A stretch of DNA of 64,000 nucleotides from contig DATEMU010000013.1 of assembly GCA_035275405.1 (NCBI GenBank), forward strand, positions 124,001 to 188,000, given 5' to 3'. The position numbers were made by a program, and so were the translations under genes. Below the pieces are notes generated by a model that did no database searches, was not told the DNA's origin, and was given only the letters and a program-made list of their open reading frames with translations. This DNA comes from Phycisphaerae bacterium (GTDB taxonomy: Bacteria; Planctomycetota; Phycisphaerae; UBA1845; UTPLA1). This document shows, in pieces, positions 16,988 through 29,600 of this stretch; positions within the stretch are counted from its first letter, which is position 1, and each line of letters starts with the position of its first letter.

Positions 16988-17668
16988 CTATTGTGCGCTC
17001 GCGGGCGTGGGCTTGGCCACAGGATTCTCGCTGGCCGCGACCGGTGGCGGCGCCGGCGTCCCGCCCACGGGCACCTTGAGCACTTGCCGCGACGAGCTGA
17101 TTTCCCGGCCGTCCTCCCGGACGTACTTGACGATGATGGCGACCTGCTTGCCGGCCACCTTCACCGTTTCGGGCCATTGCAGCCGCAGGCCGTAGCCCCA
17201 GCCCAGCGCGGTCGCTCGCTTCGACCGCCAGGGATAAGCCTTGTCCGGCGGCAGGACCCACTCGTGCACCGGCGTGGCCATCTCCCGGCCCAAGGGATCG
17301 AAGTCCAGGCGGTACATCGTCACCACGATCGTGCCTGTCCCGAAGACGCCGCGCGGCCCGTCGGCCCCTTCGAGGTAAACGGCGAACCCGACGCCGTCCA
17401 CCATGGCGCTGCCGTCGCTTGTAAAAGACAGCCAGGGATTCTGATTGAAAAACTTGGTCACGCGGACGACATTCGACTGCGGCGCGGCGCTGGGAGCGGC
17501 CTTCGGCGGCGGCGCACCCCATTGGGCGTCCGGGTGGTTACAGGCGGCCAGGATGAAAAGCGAGATAAATAGCGAATGGCGAATAGCGAATAGCAAGAAT
17601 GCAGCGCCGACCAACGAACGACCGCACCTCTTTACTTCGCTATTCGCCATTCTGAATTCGCTATTCAT
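16988..17668 (-). CDS. Lipoprotein of unknown function, end of the T2SS operon
   Basis: 226 residues. ATG 17668 follows directly after the TAA of the secretin gene with AAGG 7 nt upstream, so translation is probably coupled. The signal peptide (LLFAIRHSLFISLFILAAC) ends in a lipobox at about Cys43. Both the first codons (MNSEFRMANSE) and the hydrophobic core are encoded by TTCGCTA heptamers. The mature part begins with a Pro/Ala-rich linker (APPPKAAPSAAPQ), then a beta-rich domain with FNQNPWLSFTSDGSAMVDG and GTIVVTMYRLDFDPLGRE, and ends in a Pro/Ala-rich tail. I do not recognise the family. The context suggests an envelope accessory protein of the secretion system, possibly a pilotin-like partner; this is inference only. 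Confidence 0.7.
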   Translation of the reverse strand: MNSEFRMANSEVKRCGRSLVGAAFLLFAIRHSLFISLFILAACNHPDAQWGAPPPKAAPSAAPQSNVVRVTKFFNQNPWLSFTSDGSAMVDGVGFAVYLEGADGPRGVFGTGTIVVTMYRLDFDPLGREMATPVHEWVLPPDKAYPWRSKRATALGWGYGLRLQWPETVKVAGKQVAIIVKYVREDGREISSSRQVLKVPVGGTPAPPPVAASENPVAKPTPASAQ

Positions 17669-17670
17669 TT
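17570..17670. repeat. Inverted pair of heptamer arrays, TTCGCTA family (coding)
   Basis: Left arm 17570-17597: TAGCGAA, TGGCGAA, TAGCGAA, TAGCAAG. Right arm 17636-17670: TTCGCTA, TTCGCCA, TTCTGAA, TTCGCTA, TTCATTT. The spacer is 38 nt. Same layout as 412-507, but here the whole structure lies in the lipoprotein leader and touches the secretin stop. Confidence 0.8.
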
Positions 17671-20600
17671 AACGCCTTGCAACGGTCTCTTCCCCTGAGG
17701 GTACCATCGGTCCGTACTTCGGCACCTCCGGCCCGTACTTCGGCGTGCCCGGCTCGCTTGGGCGGGGTTCGCCCGGTACACCGGCGGGCTCCGTTTCGAC
17801 CGGCGCCGTCATGTCGTACTTGGCGGGAACGACGCCGTTCTCGCCCTCCTCGGGAGGCGCGTCAAGCGTGGAGATCTCCGCGGAGTCCTCCGGCTGGACC
17901 TGTAGGCCCTGGAATAGCGGGCTTTGTTTCATGTTGTCCGTAATGATGCCCGACCCATCGCGGGCCTCGATGCTGAGCCGCCGGCCGTCCTCCACGGTAC
18001 GGACCACTTTCGGCGTCATCGCGATCAGGAGTTCCGACTTGTTCTTGGTCCGCCGCGTTGTTCGGAAGAGAATGCCCAGGCCCGGGATGTCGCCCAGAAA
18101 TGGTACCTTCGTTTCCGCCTCCGTCTCCGTCGTCGTGATGAGCCCGCCGATCACCACGGTCTCCCCGTCCTTCACGGCGACGTAGGTCGTCGCGCGGCGC
18201 TGGTTAATGACCGGTGCAAACGCGCCGGGCGCGATCTGCAAGGACGAATCGCTCACGGACGAGACTTCCGGCTCGACCAGCATGTAGACAAATCCGTCCG
18301 GATTGATGTGCGGCTCAACATTCAAAATGACGCCGACGTCCTGGTATTCCACCTGCGTCGACGTCTGGCCCGCAAAGGCCTGCGAGCCGCTCGGCGTCGG
18401 AACCGACTGGCCGATCTGGATCGTCGCCTGCTGATTGTCCTGGCACATGATCATTGGACGTTGGATGACCTCGAGCCGGGCGTCGGATTGCAGCGCGCGA
18501 ACGAGGAAGTTGAAGTCCTCGCCGGTAATCGTGAAGGAAAACCCGGCCAGCCCGGTACCTGCCGCCCCAAGGTCGGTCCCCCCGACGACATCGAAGTGGC
18601 TGCTCTGCAGGATGCCGTTGGCGTCGGGCACGGCCGTCTCGCTGAATCTCAATTCCTGAAGGGCGAACTCCAACCCCATCTCAAACCGATCGTCGAGCGT
18701 CACCTCCGCAATCATCACCTGGATCATGACCTGCGGAGGGGCCGTGTCGATCTGCTCGATGATCGAAAGGACCTGCTGCTTGTAGCGCGGGCTGACGGAG
18801 AGGATGAGCTGGTTGCTCGCCTCGTGGGCGATGATCGACACTTCCTGTTCCATCCTCCGCTGTGGCGAAATCGTCTCGCCCAGCGTATCGAGGCGCTGGG
18901 CCTCGGCCTGGAAGTACTCGTCGAGGGCGGCCTGCACGTCCTCGGCTTCCTGGTTCACCAGCGAATAGACGATGTTTTCGCGGTCCTGGATGGGCCGCGA
19001 ATCGAGTTGATCGATCACATCGGCGACGACGTCGATGTCCTCCGGCCAGCCCGCGACGATGATCGCGTTGGTCCGCTCGTCGGCGACGAAGGTCGTCTTG
19101 GGCCGGCCGAACGTGCCCTTGCGGGCATCGCCGCCGATCGAGGCGGGCTCGGGAACGCCCATCGTGGAACTCGCCCCGCCTTCGACCGTCACTTCGCGGC
19201 CGCGCTGAAAGGCGGCCTGCTCTTCATCGCCCTCCTCCTGCGCAAACATCTTCTCCAGGATCTCGATCGTCTTGGTGGCGTCGGCGTTGCGCAGCTCAAA
19301 CACCTTGACCAGCACCGGCCGCTTCTGAATGCGATCCAGTTCGCGGATCAGTTGCTCAATCAACCGCAGCGTGTCCGGCGGGGCGACAACGATGACGCTG
19401 TTCGTGCGTTCGCTAAAGGTGATCTGCACGTTTTCACGGACCGTCTGGAGAAAGATCTCCCGGCCGCGTTCGTCCTTCGTGCTTAACGAGATCAGCATCG
19501 AGGCGATGTCGCGCTTCTCTTCGCTCTGGCTGGCCGCTCCACCGCCAGCGCTGCTGCTGCTGCTCGAACTGCTGCTGGAGCGACTCCCGCCCGAAACCGC
19601 CTCGCCCGTCATGATCGAATTGAGCAGCTCGGCCATCTGCCCCGCGTCTTCATTCTCCAGGGGAAAGATGCCGACCTCCGCCTGACCCTTCACCACGGTC
19701 TCGTCGAGCCGCCTGACGAGCGCCGTGATATTCTCCAACTCGCCGGGCGGGGCCGTCACGACTACGGAATTCGTCCGCGTGTCCTCAACGACAGCGATGC
19801 CGGGGCCGCCTTTTTCTCCTTCTCCCCCGCCGCCTTTGTACAGCTCTTCAAGAATCTCCTTGACCCGCGCAGCCGGCGCTTTTTCCAGCGGGATCACTTT
19901 GACCATTTCGAGGAGCGTCGACGGGCGATCCAGCCGCGCGATCAGTTCCTTGAGCAGAATGTGGTCCTCGCGCGAGGCGTTGATGAGCAGGCTGTTGGTC
20001 GAGAGTTCCGCCTCGATGGTGACCGGGATGTTCTCTACCTTCGTCCCCGTGTCGCCGCCGCGCGGCTTGTTGCGCTCCTTGAAGACCTTGTCGACGATCT
20101 CGGCGATCTTGGCGGCCGGCGCCTCGGTCAGCTTATAGACCTCCATCACCTGCCCCGGCGTGCCGGGGGGGACGTCCATCTTTTTGACGAGTTCCACGGC
20201 GGCGTCGATGCCATCCTTCGTTCCGCCGATCACGAGACGGTTGCTCCGCTCGTCGGCGAAGATGGTGATGCCAAAGCCGGACTTGCCGCCTTCCTTGCCG
20301 GTCTCCCGGACCTTGTCCAGTTCTTCAAAATGCTGCTTGACCTGTGCGGCAATCTTCACCGAATCGCCGTGCTCGACGATGACCATCTTGGTAATGGCCA
20401 CGTCCCACGGCGTGGCGACGCTGTTCATCCGCGTGAAGATCTCGCGGATCACCTCCATGTTCTCGGGGCTGGCCGAGACCATGAGGATGTTCGAGCGGTC
20501 ATCGACGGTGACCGTGACTTTCTCACGGGCCTTGCCGATCTCTCCGCCGGCCGCGCCGCCGGGCTTATAGACGCCGCCCTCCTTAAACATCTCATCGATC

Positions 20601-23600
20601 GTGTCCTTGACGCGGTGCGCCCCGACGTTGGTGGCGACGAAGAACTCGACGACGCCCGGCACGCCGAGTTCGACGTCCAGTTCCTTCACCTTCTGGAGCA
20701 GGACTTCGTAGTTTTCGCGCGAGCCGACCATGAGCAGCGCATTGCTGACCTCGTCCACCTGAATCTCGACCTGGTCCTCCGGTCGGCTCTTGCCGTCCAC
20801 GGTTCGCATCTCCGCCCGCTTGTCGAAGAGGGCCTTCATCGCGGCCTGGAGCTGCTTGGCCGAGTTGTACTTGAGGCCGATGATGTAAATGTTGCTCATC
20901 GGGTTGAGTTCGAGGGCCTCGATCTTCTCGACGACGGACTTGATCGCGTCGAAGTCGCCCTTGCTCGCCGCCACGACCAGCGAATTGCTCCGTTCGTCCG
21001 CCACGATGGCCGGAATTTCGAACGTCAGTCCGCCCTTGCTGCCGGTCTCCTGCTGGCTCTTGCGCTCCTCCCACAGTTTCTTGAGCTTGTCGGCCATGTC
21101 AGCGGCGCTGGCCTTTTTGAGCGTGATGGTGCGGATATCCTCGACGAGCGCCGTCGAAGGCACATCCAGCTTGGCGATCAGTCCGCGCAGCTCCTCGCGC
21201 CGCGCCTGCTTGGCGGCGATGATCAGCGAGCGCGAGCGAATGTCGCCGATGATGGCGACCTTCTCGGCCTTCTCCGCGTTCGGCCCCTTGCCCTTGGGCA
21301 ACGCCTCGGCCCGCTTCTCCACCAGTTGCGTCAATGCCTCCTGCAAGCCCGTCGGGCTGGCGTATTCCAGCTTCACGATCTCGAACGGCATGACATCCAG
21401 CCCCTGGATGTCCATCTTGTTGATCAGATCGCCGAGGATCGGCAGCGCGTCCGGCCGCGCGACGAGCACGACCTGATTCGTTCGCGGGTCGGACGTGACA
21501 ATCGCCTTATAGACGAGCGATCCGGCCGCGCCCTCCGGTACGCCGGACTTGTCGCCCTTTCCCGGCCGCTGCGTCAGGGCCTCCGCGTCCGCTACGAGCT
21601 TCGATACAGCCTCGGCGACCTCCGTCGCGTCGGCATACTTAAGCGTGAAGACTTTGTACTGCACCTCGGCCCGCTCGGGCTCCTTGTCGAAGGCCATCGC
21701 CACCTGCTTCATGATGAGGCAGTTCGCCCTCGTACTGGCGATGATCAGCGAGTTGCTCTCCTTGTCGCCGACGATGTAGATCGGCCGGTCGAGGTTGACC
21801 GTCGCGATCGGATCGCCCTTGTCGTCGAGCAGGCGGAAGCGGCGGATGAAGTCCTTCATCGGCGTGTCGCCGGTCGCGGCCTTTTGAAGCAGCTCGTTGA
21901 GCAGCGTGCCGAGCGTGTCGGCCTGGGCGATCTTGAGCGGGACGACCATGACGTCGGACTCCCCGATCGGCTGCTGCTTACCCTCTTCGGTCGGCGGAAG
22001 TTCCGCGTCGAGTCCGGCGATGACTTTGTCCACGAACTGCAGGTCGTTTTCGCCGGCAGTGACGAGCACGGAGTTAGTCTGCGGATCGAGTTCGATGCTG
22101 ATCTGTTTGGGATCGAGGCCCTTCTGGGAGAGGTAGGAGGCGACCATCTTCTTCAGGACCTCGCCGCCTTCCATAACGCGGCGATTCTTGAGGACGTAGG
22201 TCTTGACGTTCTTTTCGAGGCTCCCCCCGGCCTCTTCATTGCGGCGAATGAGCGCCAGCGCCTGGGCCATCTTTTCTTTCGTCGCGGCAATGTAGAGTCC
22301 GTTCGTCCGCGGGTCGGCAATGATGTCGACCTTGTCCTCGGGCTTGGCCTGGCGCTGGCCGCGCTGCTCGATCTTTTGGAAGACGTCGGTCAGCGTCTTG
22401 GCCAGGTCCTTGGCGCTGGCGTTCTCGAGGGGCACGTATTCGATCTCCTTGGCAGGGATCGCGGCGTCCAGCATCTGCAGGATAGACTCGATCACCTCCA
22501 AGTCTTCTTCCGTTCCCTCGAGAACCAGCACGTCCTCGCCGCCTTCGGCGACCGTCACCGGCGCACCGGAGAGCTTTTGCGCGAATGCCTGCCGCGCCGA
22601 CTCGGTCATCCGCGACAAGTCCGCCGGCTGCGTCGCCAATTCCTTGATCTGCTCCTCCGGCGATTTTCCCGCCGGTTGGGTGGTAGGCGTCCGTGGGCGG
22701 ATGGAGGAGATGACCGGTCGCGTCGTAGGGGGCGGGGTCTGGGCAATTGCCGTGCAGAGTGTCGCCTGCATCATGAACGCAGGGAGGGAAACCGCGAACG
22801 CCAGCTTGCGGGCCGGGCGGCGGTGCCGTGTCCACTCCGCGTCGGACCGGGGACCAGACTTACCCTTGTTCTGCATCTGCTCAATGATCTGCTTGGCCTG
22901 CGCGGGGGTAAGCTGGCCCTGGAGCTTGATGACGCGGCGGCTCATCCCGCCCGCCGGGCCCATCGCCACCATGCGATTGACCAGCGCCTGCACTTGGTCG
23001 TACTGCGACTTCGTGCCGGAGACGAGCAGCGCGTTGGCCCGCGGGTCGGCGCCGATGCTGACCAGCCGCGGCTTGTAGTCCTTATTCACGCCCTGCCGGT
23101 TCTTCTCGCTGTCGTTGATCGACTTCTCCAGTAGAATCGCCAGGTCCTCGACGTTCTGCCCCGTCGCCACCTGCATCAGTCGCACACCGCCGCCTTCTTC
23201 GTTGCTCGACTCGCTGTCGAGGCTCTCCGCCATCTTCTTGATCAGATTAAACTCGTTGGCCTTGGCCGTAATGATGAGGCTGTTGGTCGTATCCTGCGCG
23301 ACAATGTTCGGTGGCACGTATTTGGGGCCCTTAGTCTTCGCCACGTTGGGATCGTTGAAGACCTTGGTGAGCGTGTCGGCTATCTCGGACGCGCTGACAT
23401 GCGCGAGGACGATCCGCTGCGGGGTGCCGCCCGTTTCCGGGTTCTCCACGTCTAGTTCCTTGATCTTCTTGACCGCGTCTGCCACGCCATCGGGCTTGCC
23501 GACGACGATGATGGCGTTGAGCGCCTCGACGGCGCGGAGCCGCATGTCGCCGGCCAGGACAACCTTCTCATCCTTCTCTTCCTCCCGCGCATCCATCCAC

Positions 23601-26600
23601 CACGGGATCATCCGCTTGTTTTCGTCGCCGGGGGAACGCTTGGAAACCTTCAAGTACTCGGTAAGGATGCCGAGCATGTCCTCGGCGCTCATATACTTCA
23701 GCGCCACCATTTCCATGACATTTTTCGTCGACGGATCGGCGTCAATATCCTCGATGATGCTGTCGATCAGCTTCTTGGTCGCCAAGGTGCAATAGACCAG
23801 AAGCATATTGCTGGACGCCTCGGCGGTGATAGAAACCTGGTTCTCAAGCTGCTTGGCGGCGGGCTCGGGACCGCGCATCCACGGCGGCAAGTTGTTATTG
23901 CCGCCGCGCGAGATGCCCGATTTCTTGTCAAAAAAGTCCTGAAGCGTCTTGGCCACTTCATCGGCGACAGCGTGCTTGAGTGGAATTTTGTAGATGCTCA
24001 ATGCGCCGACTGGATCCGTTTTTGACACCTGTTTGATCACCTGTTCATTGATCCGCTCGAATTCCGCTTCCGTCGCCATGACTAGGACGGTATTCGTCGG
24101 TTCGTGGTACTCGGCCTTGACACTGTCTTCCTTGTTCGAACCGAATAGCTGCTTGATCGTCTCGGCGACCGTCTTGGCGGGGATCAGTTCCGGCATCGTC
24201 ACGGTGTGGACCATGCGGCCCTTGGTCCCCTCAACATCGATCTGCTGCACGAGGCTTTTGATCTGCTCCAGTTCTGCTTCCGTCGCCAGGACGACGACTC
24301 GCTTCGAGCCGGCGACTTCCTGGATCGTTGGCGCCGTGCGACCGGGCTTGCCCGCCACGCTCGCGTTGAACACGGCCTGAAGGCTGCGGGCTACGTCCGA
24401 CGGGCTGGTGTTCTCCAGGGCGATCGTGTGCTCCTTGCGCACGCCTTCGCCGGTCGTATCCAGCAAGGCGACCTGCTTCCTCACTTCCTCAATCTTCTCC
24501 GGCGTCGCCGTCACAATGATCTTGTTTGATGCCGGTTCCGGCGTGATGTTGACGGCGTATTGGCCTTTCGCGTTGGGGAAAGTCGTCGCACGGAGCGATT
24601 CCATGAGCGCCCGGGCCACTTCGTCCGCCCGACCGTGCTTGAGTTCGATGAACTCCGTCTGGGGGATGCCGGTGTCGGCGGTCGCGACGAGCGGGGCGAT
24701 GACTTCCATTTCGATCTGCTCGTGCTGGCGTTTGTTGGCGCTGACGATGAGCACGTTCGCGCCGGGGTTCGCGGTCACGGCCGGCGGCTCCTGGCCCATC
24801 GCCTGCGCGGACGCTGAGGCGAAAAGGGCACCGATGTTCCCCGCCACCTGACCGGCATCGACCGACACGGGCAGCGAATAGGTCTTGGCGAACCGCGCCG
24901 TCTCTTCGGAGGGCTTATCGATCTGCTCAAGGATGCTCCCGACGAAGGCGAAGGTGATCGGCCCGCCGGTCACCACGAGCGAATTGGTCCGCACGTCCGG
25001 CACGACGCCGACGAGATCGAGCTTGGCCCCCTTCAGAACGTCCGTCGTCGCTGCCTTGACCATCATCTCGGTCAGCTTCGTATTCACGTCCACCGCCGAG
25101 GCGTACTTGAGCGGGAAGCTCCTGACCATGAAATCGATCGGGGCCTTGTCCATGTCCTTGGCGATCGATTCGATCGTCTTGAAAGTCTCGTCGTCCGCCC
25201 CGCTGACGTACAGCGTGCTGTTGGGCTTGTTGCCCTTGATGCTGATGTTGGCCTTGCCGCCGCTCTTGTTGCGGGCGTCGGCGAAGATGGACTGCATTTT
25301 CTCAGCGACGACCTCCGCGTTGGCGATCATCAGCTTGATCGTGCGGATGTCCGCGCTCGATGCGACTTTCTCTTCCATTTCTTTGATCTGCGCCTCAATC
25401 TCCGCCATCTGCGGGGCCGGGGCCTTCACCAGGACCGTCCCGGTCGACGCGTCGGCGGCAATCACCACGTCGGTCTGCTGACCGGTGATGAACAGGGCCT
25501 TGAGCGCGTTGGAAATCGTGTTCGGATCGCCCTTGACGGCGAATTGCTTGATCGAGCCGCCCGGGGCATCAACATCCATGTCTTTGATGATCTGCTCCGC
25601 CTTGTCCACGTCCTTGGACTGTCCAGCGAGGATCACGCTGTTCGTCCGCGTGTCGGCGTTGACCGAGATACCCGGATTGGCCCGGCCGCCGCGCTGACCG
25701 GGACCGCCGCCGCCGGTATCGGCCATCTTGGCGGTCACTTCCTTGACGATTGCGGCAATTTCCGAAGCGCGGGCCTTAGCCAATTGAACACGGCGCAACA
25801 CGGCCTGTGTCGTGTTGTCGTCGTCGTCCAGTTCCTTGATCAAGCTCTCGATCAATTCGAGCTGGTCCGTCGGCGCCTTGGCGATGATGGAGTTGGTCTG
25901 CGGATCGGCGGTCAGACTGATATTGTCCGACGGGGAAATCGCCACTCCCTGTCCCGGCTGACCCTGTTGGCCCTGAAGTTGGATGATCTGTTGCTGCTGT
26001 CCCTGGTCGCCCTGACCCTGCGGCTGACCCGGCTGGCCGGGCTGGCCGGGTTGTCCGGGGCCGCCACGCCGACCGCGCCCGCCGGTCTGGACGTTGAGCA
26101 CTTCGCGGAGGTTCTCCACAACCTGCGTGGCGTCGAGGTTCTTGAGCTTGAACCGCTTGATGTTGGCCGTCCGCGCATCGGTCTTGGCGTCGATCTGCTT
26201 GAGCACGTCGACGACGAGCGGGATATCCGAGAGCGCCGCGGCGACGAAGAGGCTGCTGGTCCGCGGATCGGGGATGACCTTGATCCGCGCGGGGGCAGCC
26301 TGTTGAACCATTTGCTGAGGCTGGGGCTGTCCGGGTTGGCCGGGCTTTTGCGGCTGGCCGGGCTGACCGGCGGCCTGCGGCGCCGGCGCGGGCGCCGGCG
26401 CGGGGATCATCGGCAGGGCCTTGCCGCCCTTTTTGGCGCCGGCGACGGCCTGGCCTTGATTGAAGATGGTCTCAAGAAGCTGTCCGGCGGTGACGACATC
26501 CGCGTACTTGAGCGGAAACTTGCGGAAGACGACGGGCTGCTCGCCGTAGGAGATCTCATCGAGGATATCTTCCAGCGTGTCGAGGATGTCCTCGGGTCCG

Positions 26601-29600
26601 GTGAGGACCAGCTTGCCGGTATCGGGATCGACAAAGACCGTCGGGATGCTCTCGTCGCCGGTCGCCTTGCGTACGATATCAGGCCGCGCGGCAGGTTCCT
26701 CGCCCGCCATCGGATGATTGTGAACGGCCGCGGGTTGGGTCGTCGGCGCGTTCGCCAACCCCTGACCGTTATCCGCCTGACCGATGGCGACGGCATCGAG
26801 GGATTTCAATAGTTCGGCGGGCAGGACGCAGGGGCTCTGATGGCAGATCGGACAGACGGCCGGCTCCAGCGCCTCGTCACATTTCTCAGCGTCGAACTCT
26901 CCGAGCGACACGGCCGCGAGCGATTGCAGGAGCGAGGCCGGAAGTACACACGGATTCGCCGAAGCGCCGGGCTTCTCCTCCTGCTTCGCCGGCGGTTCTT
27001 CTTCCTCACCGGCGTGGATGTCGATGACCTGCACGCGACCGGAAGCGCTGCCCATGTCCAGGACATTGAGGGGCTTGTCATAGTTCCTCTGGAGGATCTT
27101 GACCAAGAGCTCCGGCGGCATCTTGTCCGAGTCGATGGTGCGGAAGCCCGGGCGACGCGTGGTGTCGGGCACGTCGAACATGGCGACGATTTCTTCCACC
27201 TTGGCCCGCTGGCCGGGCTTGCAATTCAGCACAAGCAGCGATTTCTTCGTGGGCCCTTCCTCCAGCGAGATGCCGCCGGATTTGCGATCGGGATTCAGAA
27301 GATCCTCGACAGAGAAGGAGATATCGAAGGCCTCTTTGTGCTTGAGCTGAATGACGAAAAAGTCCCCACTTCCGCCTGGTATCACGCCCTTGATCGGTCG
27401 AGCATCCGCGACAATTAGTTCGAGCAAACCCTCAATAACGGTTAGGTCGGATTCAGATTTTGCCCCGATGAGCAGCGTGTTCTCATACGTATCCGCGAAA
27501 ATCTGGATCGCCTCGGGCGCGGCGATGCGCTGAGCCGGCGCCCCTTCGCCCGGCTTGCCACCCTCGGTTTTGGGCGCGGGTTTCATGGCCAGCATCGCCC
27601 GCAGCTTCTTCTCATCCTCCTCCGCGTCCTGCACGGCGTACTTGCGATAGATCGCCTGCTCGTACGGCACATCGAGCTGGTCGAAGAGCTGGAGCGACTT
27701 GGCGACCTGGTCCTGCGGTCCGTCGAGGATGAGTTGAGTGCCCGCGGGGACGATGTTCAGCGCCTCGCCGCCGGTGGGTGTGCCGACCGCGCCGGACCCC
27801 GCGACGAGCTTGCCCATGGGTTTGGTCGGCGCGCCGGCCAGGCTCCGCAGCGTCTCGGCCAGTTCCGTTGCCGGGCGATGTTTGCAGGTGAGTATGACGC
27901 GCGTGTTGACCTGAGTCTCCGCCGCCGCCTCCATCGACGCGACGAGGTCCTTGATCTGCGCCAGCTCCTTCGCCGGGGCGGTCACCAGGAGCGAGTTCGT
28001 AATCGGCTCGGCGATGATCCGCACGCCACTGCCGCTCGCCGAAACCGGCGAAACGGGCGGGGCCTGGCCGCCCTGCGGTGTGACCGCGCGAACCGGCGTG
28101 CCCGTCGAACCGGGAAATGTCTGGGCCAGGACCGGCGCCAGGGCCTCGGCCTTGGCGTGGACGAGCTTGATGACCGTCAATACGCCGGTGCTTTCAATGT
28201 CGAGCTGCTCGATGAACGGCGCGACCTTGTCCAGGAACTCGTCCGACGCATAAACTTGCACGGCGTTGTTGTAAGTGTCGGCGAAGAAGAGTTGCTGCGG
28301 TCCGCCGGGGCCGGCTCCCTTACCGACGCCGGGCGTGGCGGTGAACATCTGCCGCAGCATCGCGGCGACATCGTTCGCGCTGGCGTGCTGGAGCGGGAAG
28401 TTGCGGAGCCTCGGCTCGACGACGACCGCCTGCGCGTCGATCGTCTTGATCAGCCGCTCGGCCTTCTCCCAGTCCTTATTACTGCAATAGACGAAGAGGA
28501 AACCCGTGCCGTCGTCGGGGATAAACCGCGGCCCGGTGCCGCCGGGGACGCCCGGTTGTGCGCCGCGCTGTGCGGGGGAGGGCCCGCGCGGCGCTATCGC
28601 TCCGCTGAGCGCCTGCTGGAGGATTTGCGCGAGGGTACTGGGCTGGACGGCCTTGGGCTGAACGACATGCTCGCCTTCCTCGTCGCCGTCGGGCACGTCG
28701 AGCTTCTCCACGAGCGTGCGGATTTTTTCGAAATTCTGCCGAGAGCAGGTCACCAGGATCGACGTGCTCGTCCGCGGCGTGATGCGATCCGCCACGCCGC
28801 CCTTGCCGGTTGGCGGGAAGATGGTCGAGAGCGTCTGGGAGATCGCCGAGGCATCGGCATGCGCCAATTCAATGACTTCGGTGACCTGATTCTCCGCCGG
28901 CGTGTCCCATTGCTTGATCAGTTCCTCGGCCTTGGCGACGCCGGTCTTGCCGCCCACGATGATGACGGAGTTGTTGGCGGGATCGGGGAAGATATCGCGT
29001 TCGAGGTCGGACTTTTCCTCCGGCGACACGTAAGGGCCGTCGGGCCTCACGAGCAACTGCATCTCTTTCATGAACATCTGCTTGAGCGTCGCGGTTAGTT
29101 GATTCGCGTCTGCATACTCCAGCTTGATGACCTTCATCTCCGGCAAGCTCGCCGGCGCGCCGGTGTCGAGCTTGGCGATTGTTTCGAGGATCTCGCTCAA
29201 CATCGCCGGCATCGCCTTGACCATCAGCCGGTTGTTCTTGATGTCGGGGATGAGGTCGATCCGCCTGGCGTTGTCCATGATCGGATCGACGCCGGGGCCG
29301 CGGCCCGGCGCGGCCGCTGCCTGTGCCGGGTAGATCTGCCTAAGGATTTGCTGGATGTCGGCGACTCTCGACACCTTGAGGTCGACCGTGATCGTGGTGC
29401 GCGGATCTTCCTTTTCCGGCTGCGTCATCCCTTTCTGGCGCTCGATTACTTCACGAAATCGGCGATGCTCCTGCGCCAGGCCGGTCAGTTCGATCTTGTC
29501 GCCGTTGACCTGCGTCCCGTAGGTGTCGGTGGCGTAGATGCGGAATTTGGAGATGAGCTCGAAGGGCGACCAGCCCTCGGGCACTTCCATATTGACCAGG

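Noticed and set aside
22236..22835. An alternative minus-strand frame starting GTG at 22835, near the internal signal-like segment
   Set aside because: Considered as the start of a separate second secretin gene reached by a frameshift, but its translation has no signal peptide or repeat pattern, while the main frame stays coherent on both sides.
19961..23134. A 1057-codon open frame on the plus strand opposite the giant secretin
   Set aside because: Composition is Arg/His/Leu-rich without domains, as expected from the antisense of a high-GC gene; the minus-strand frame has clear repeated domains.
25960..26090. Collagen-like PGQPGQP repeat in the secretin
   Set aside because: The Gly-x-y run is only a few triplets and mixed with Gln runs; it is better described as a low-complexity linker.
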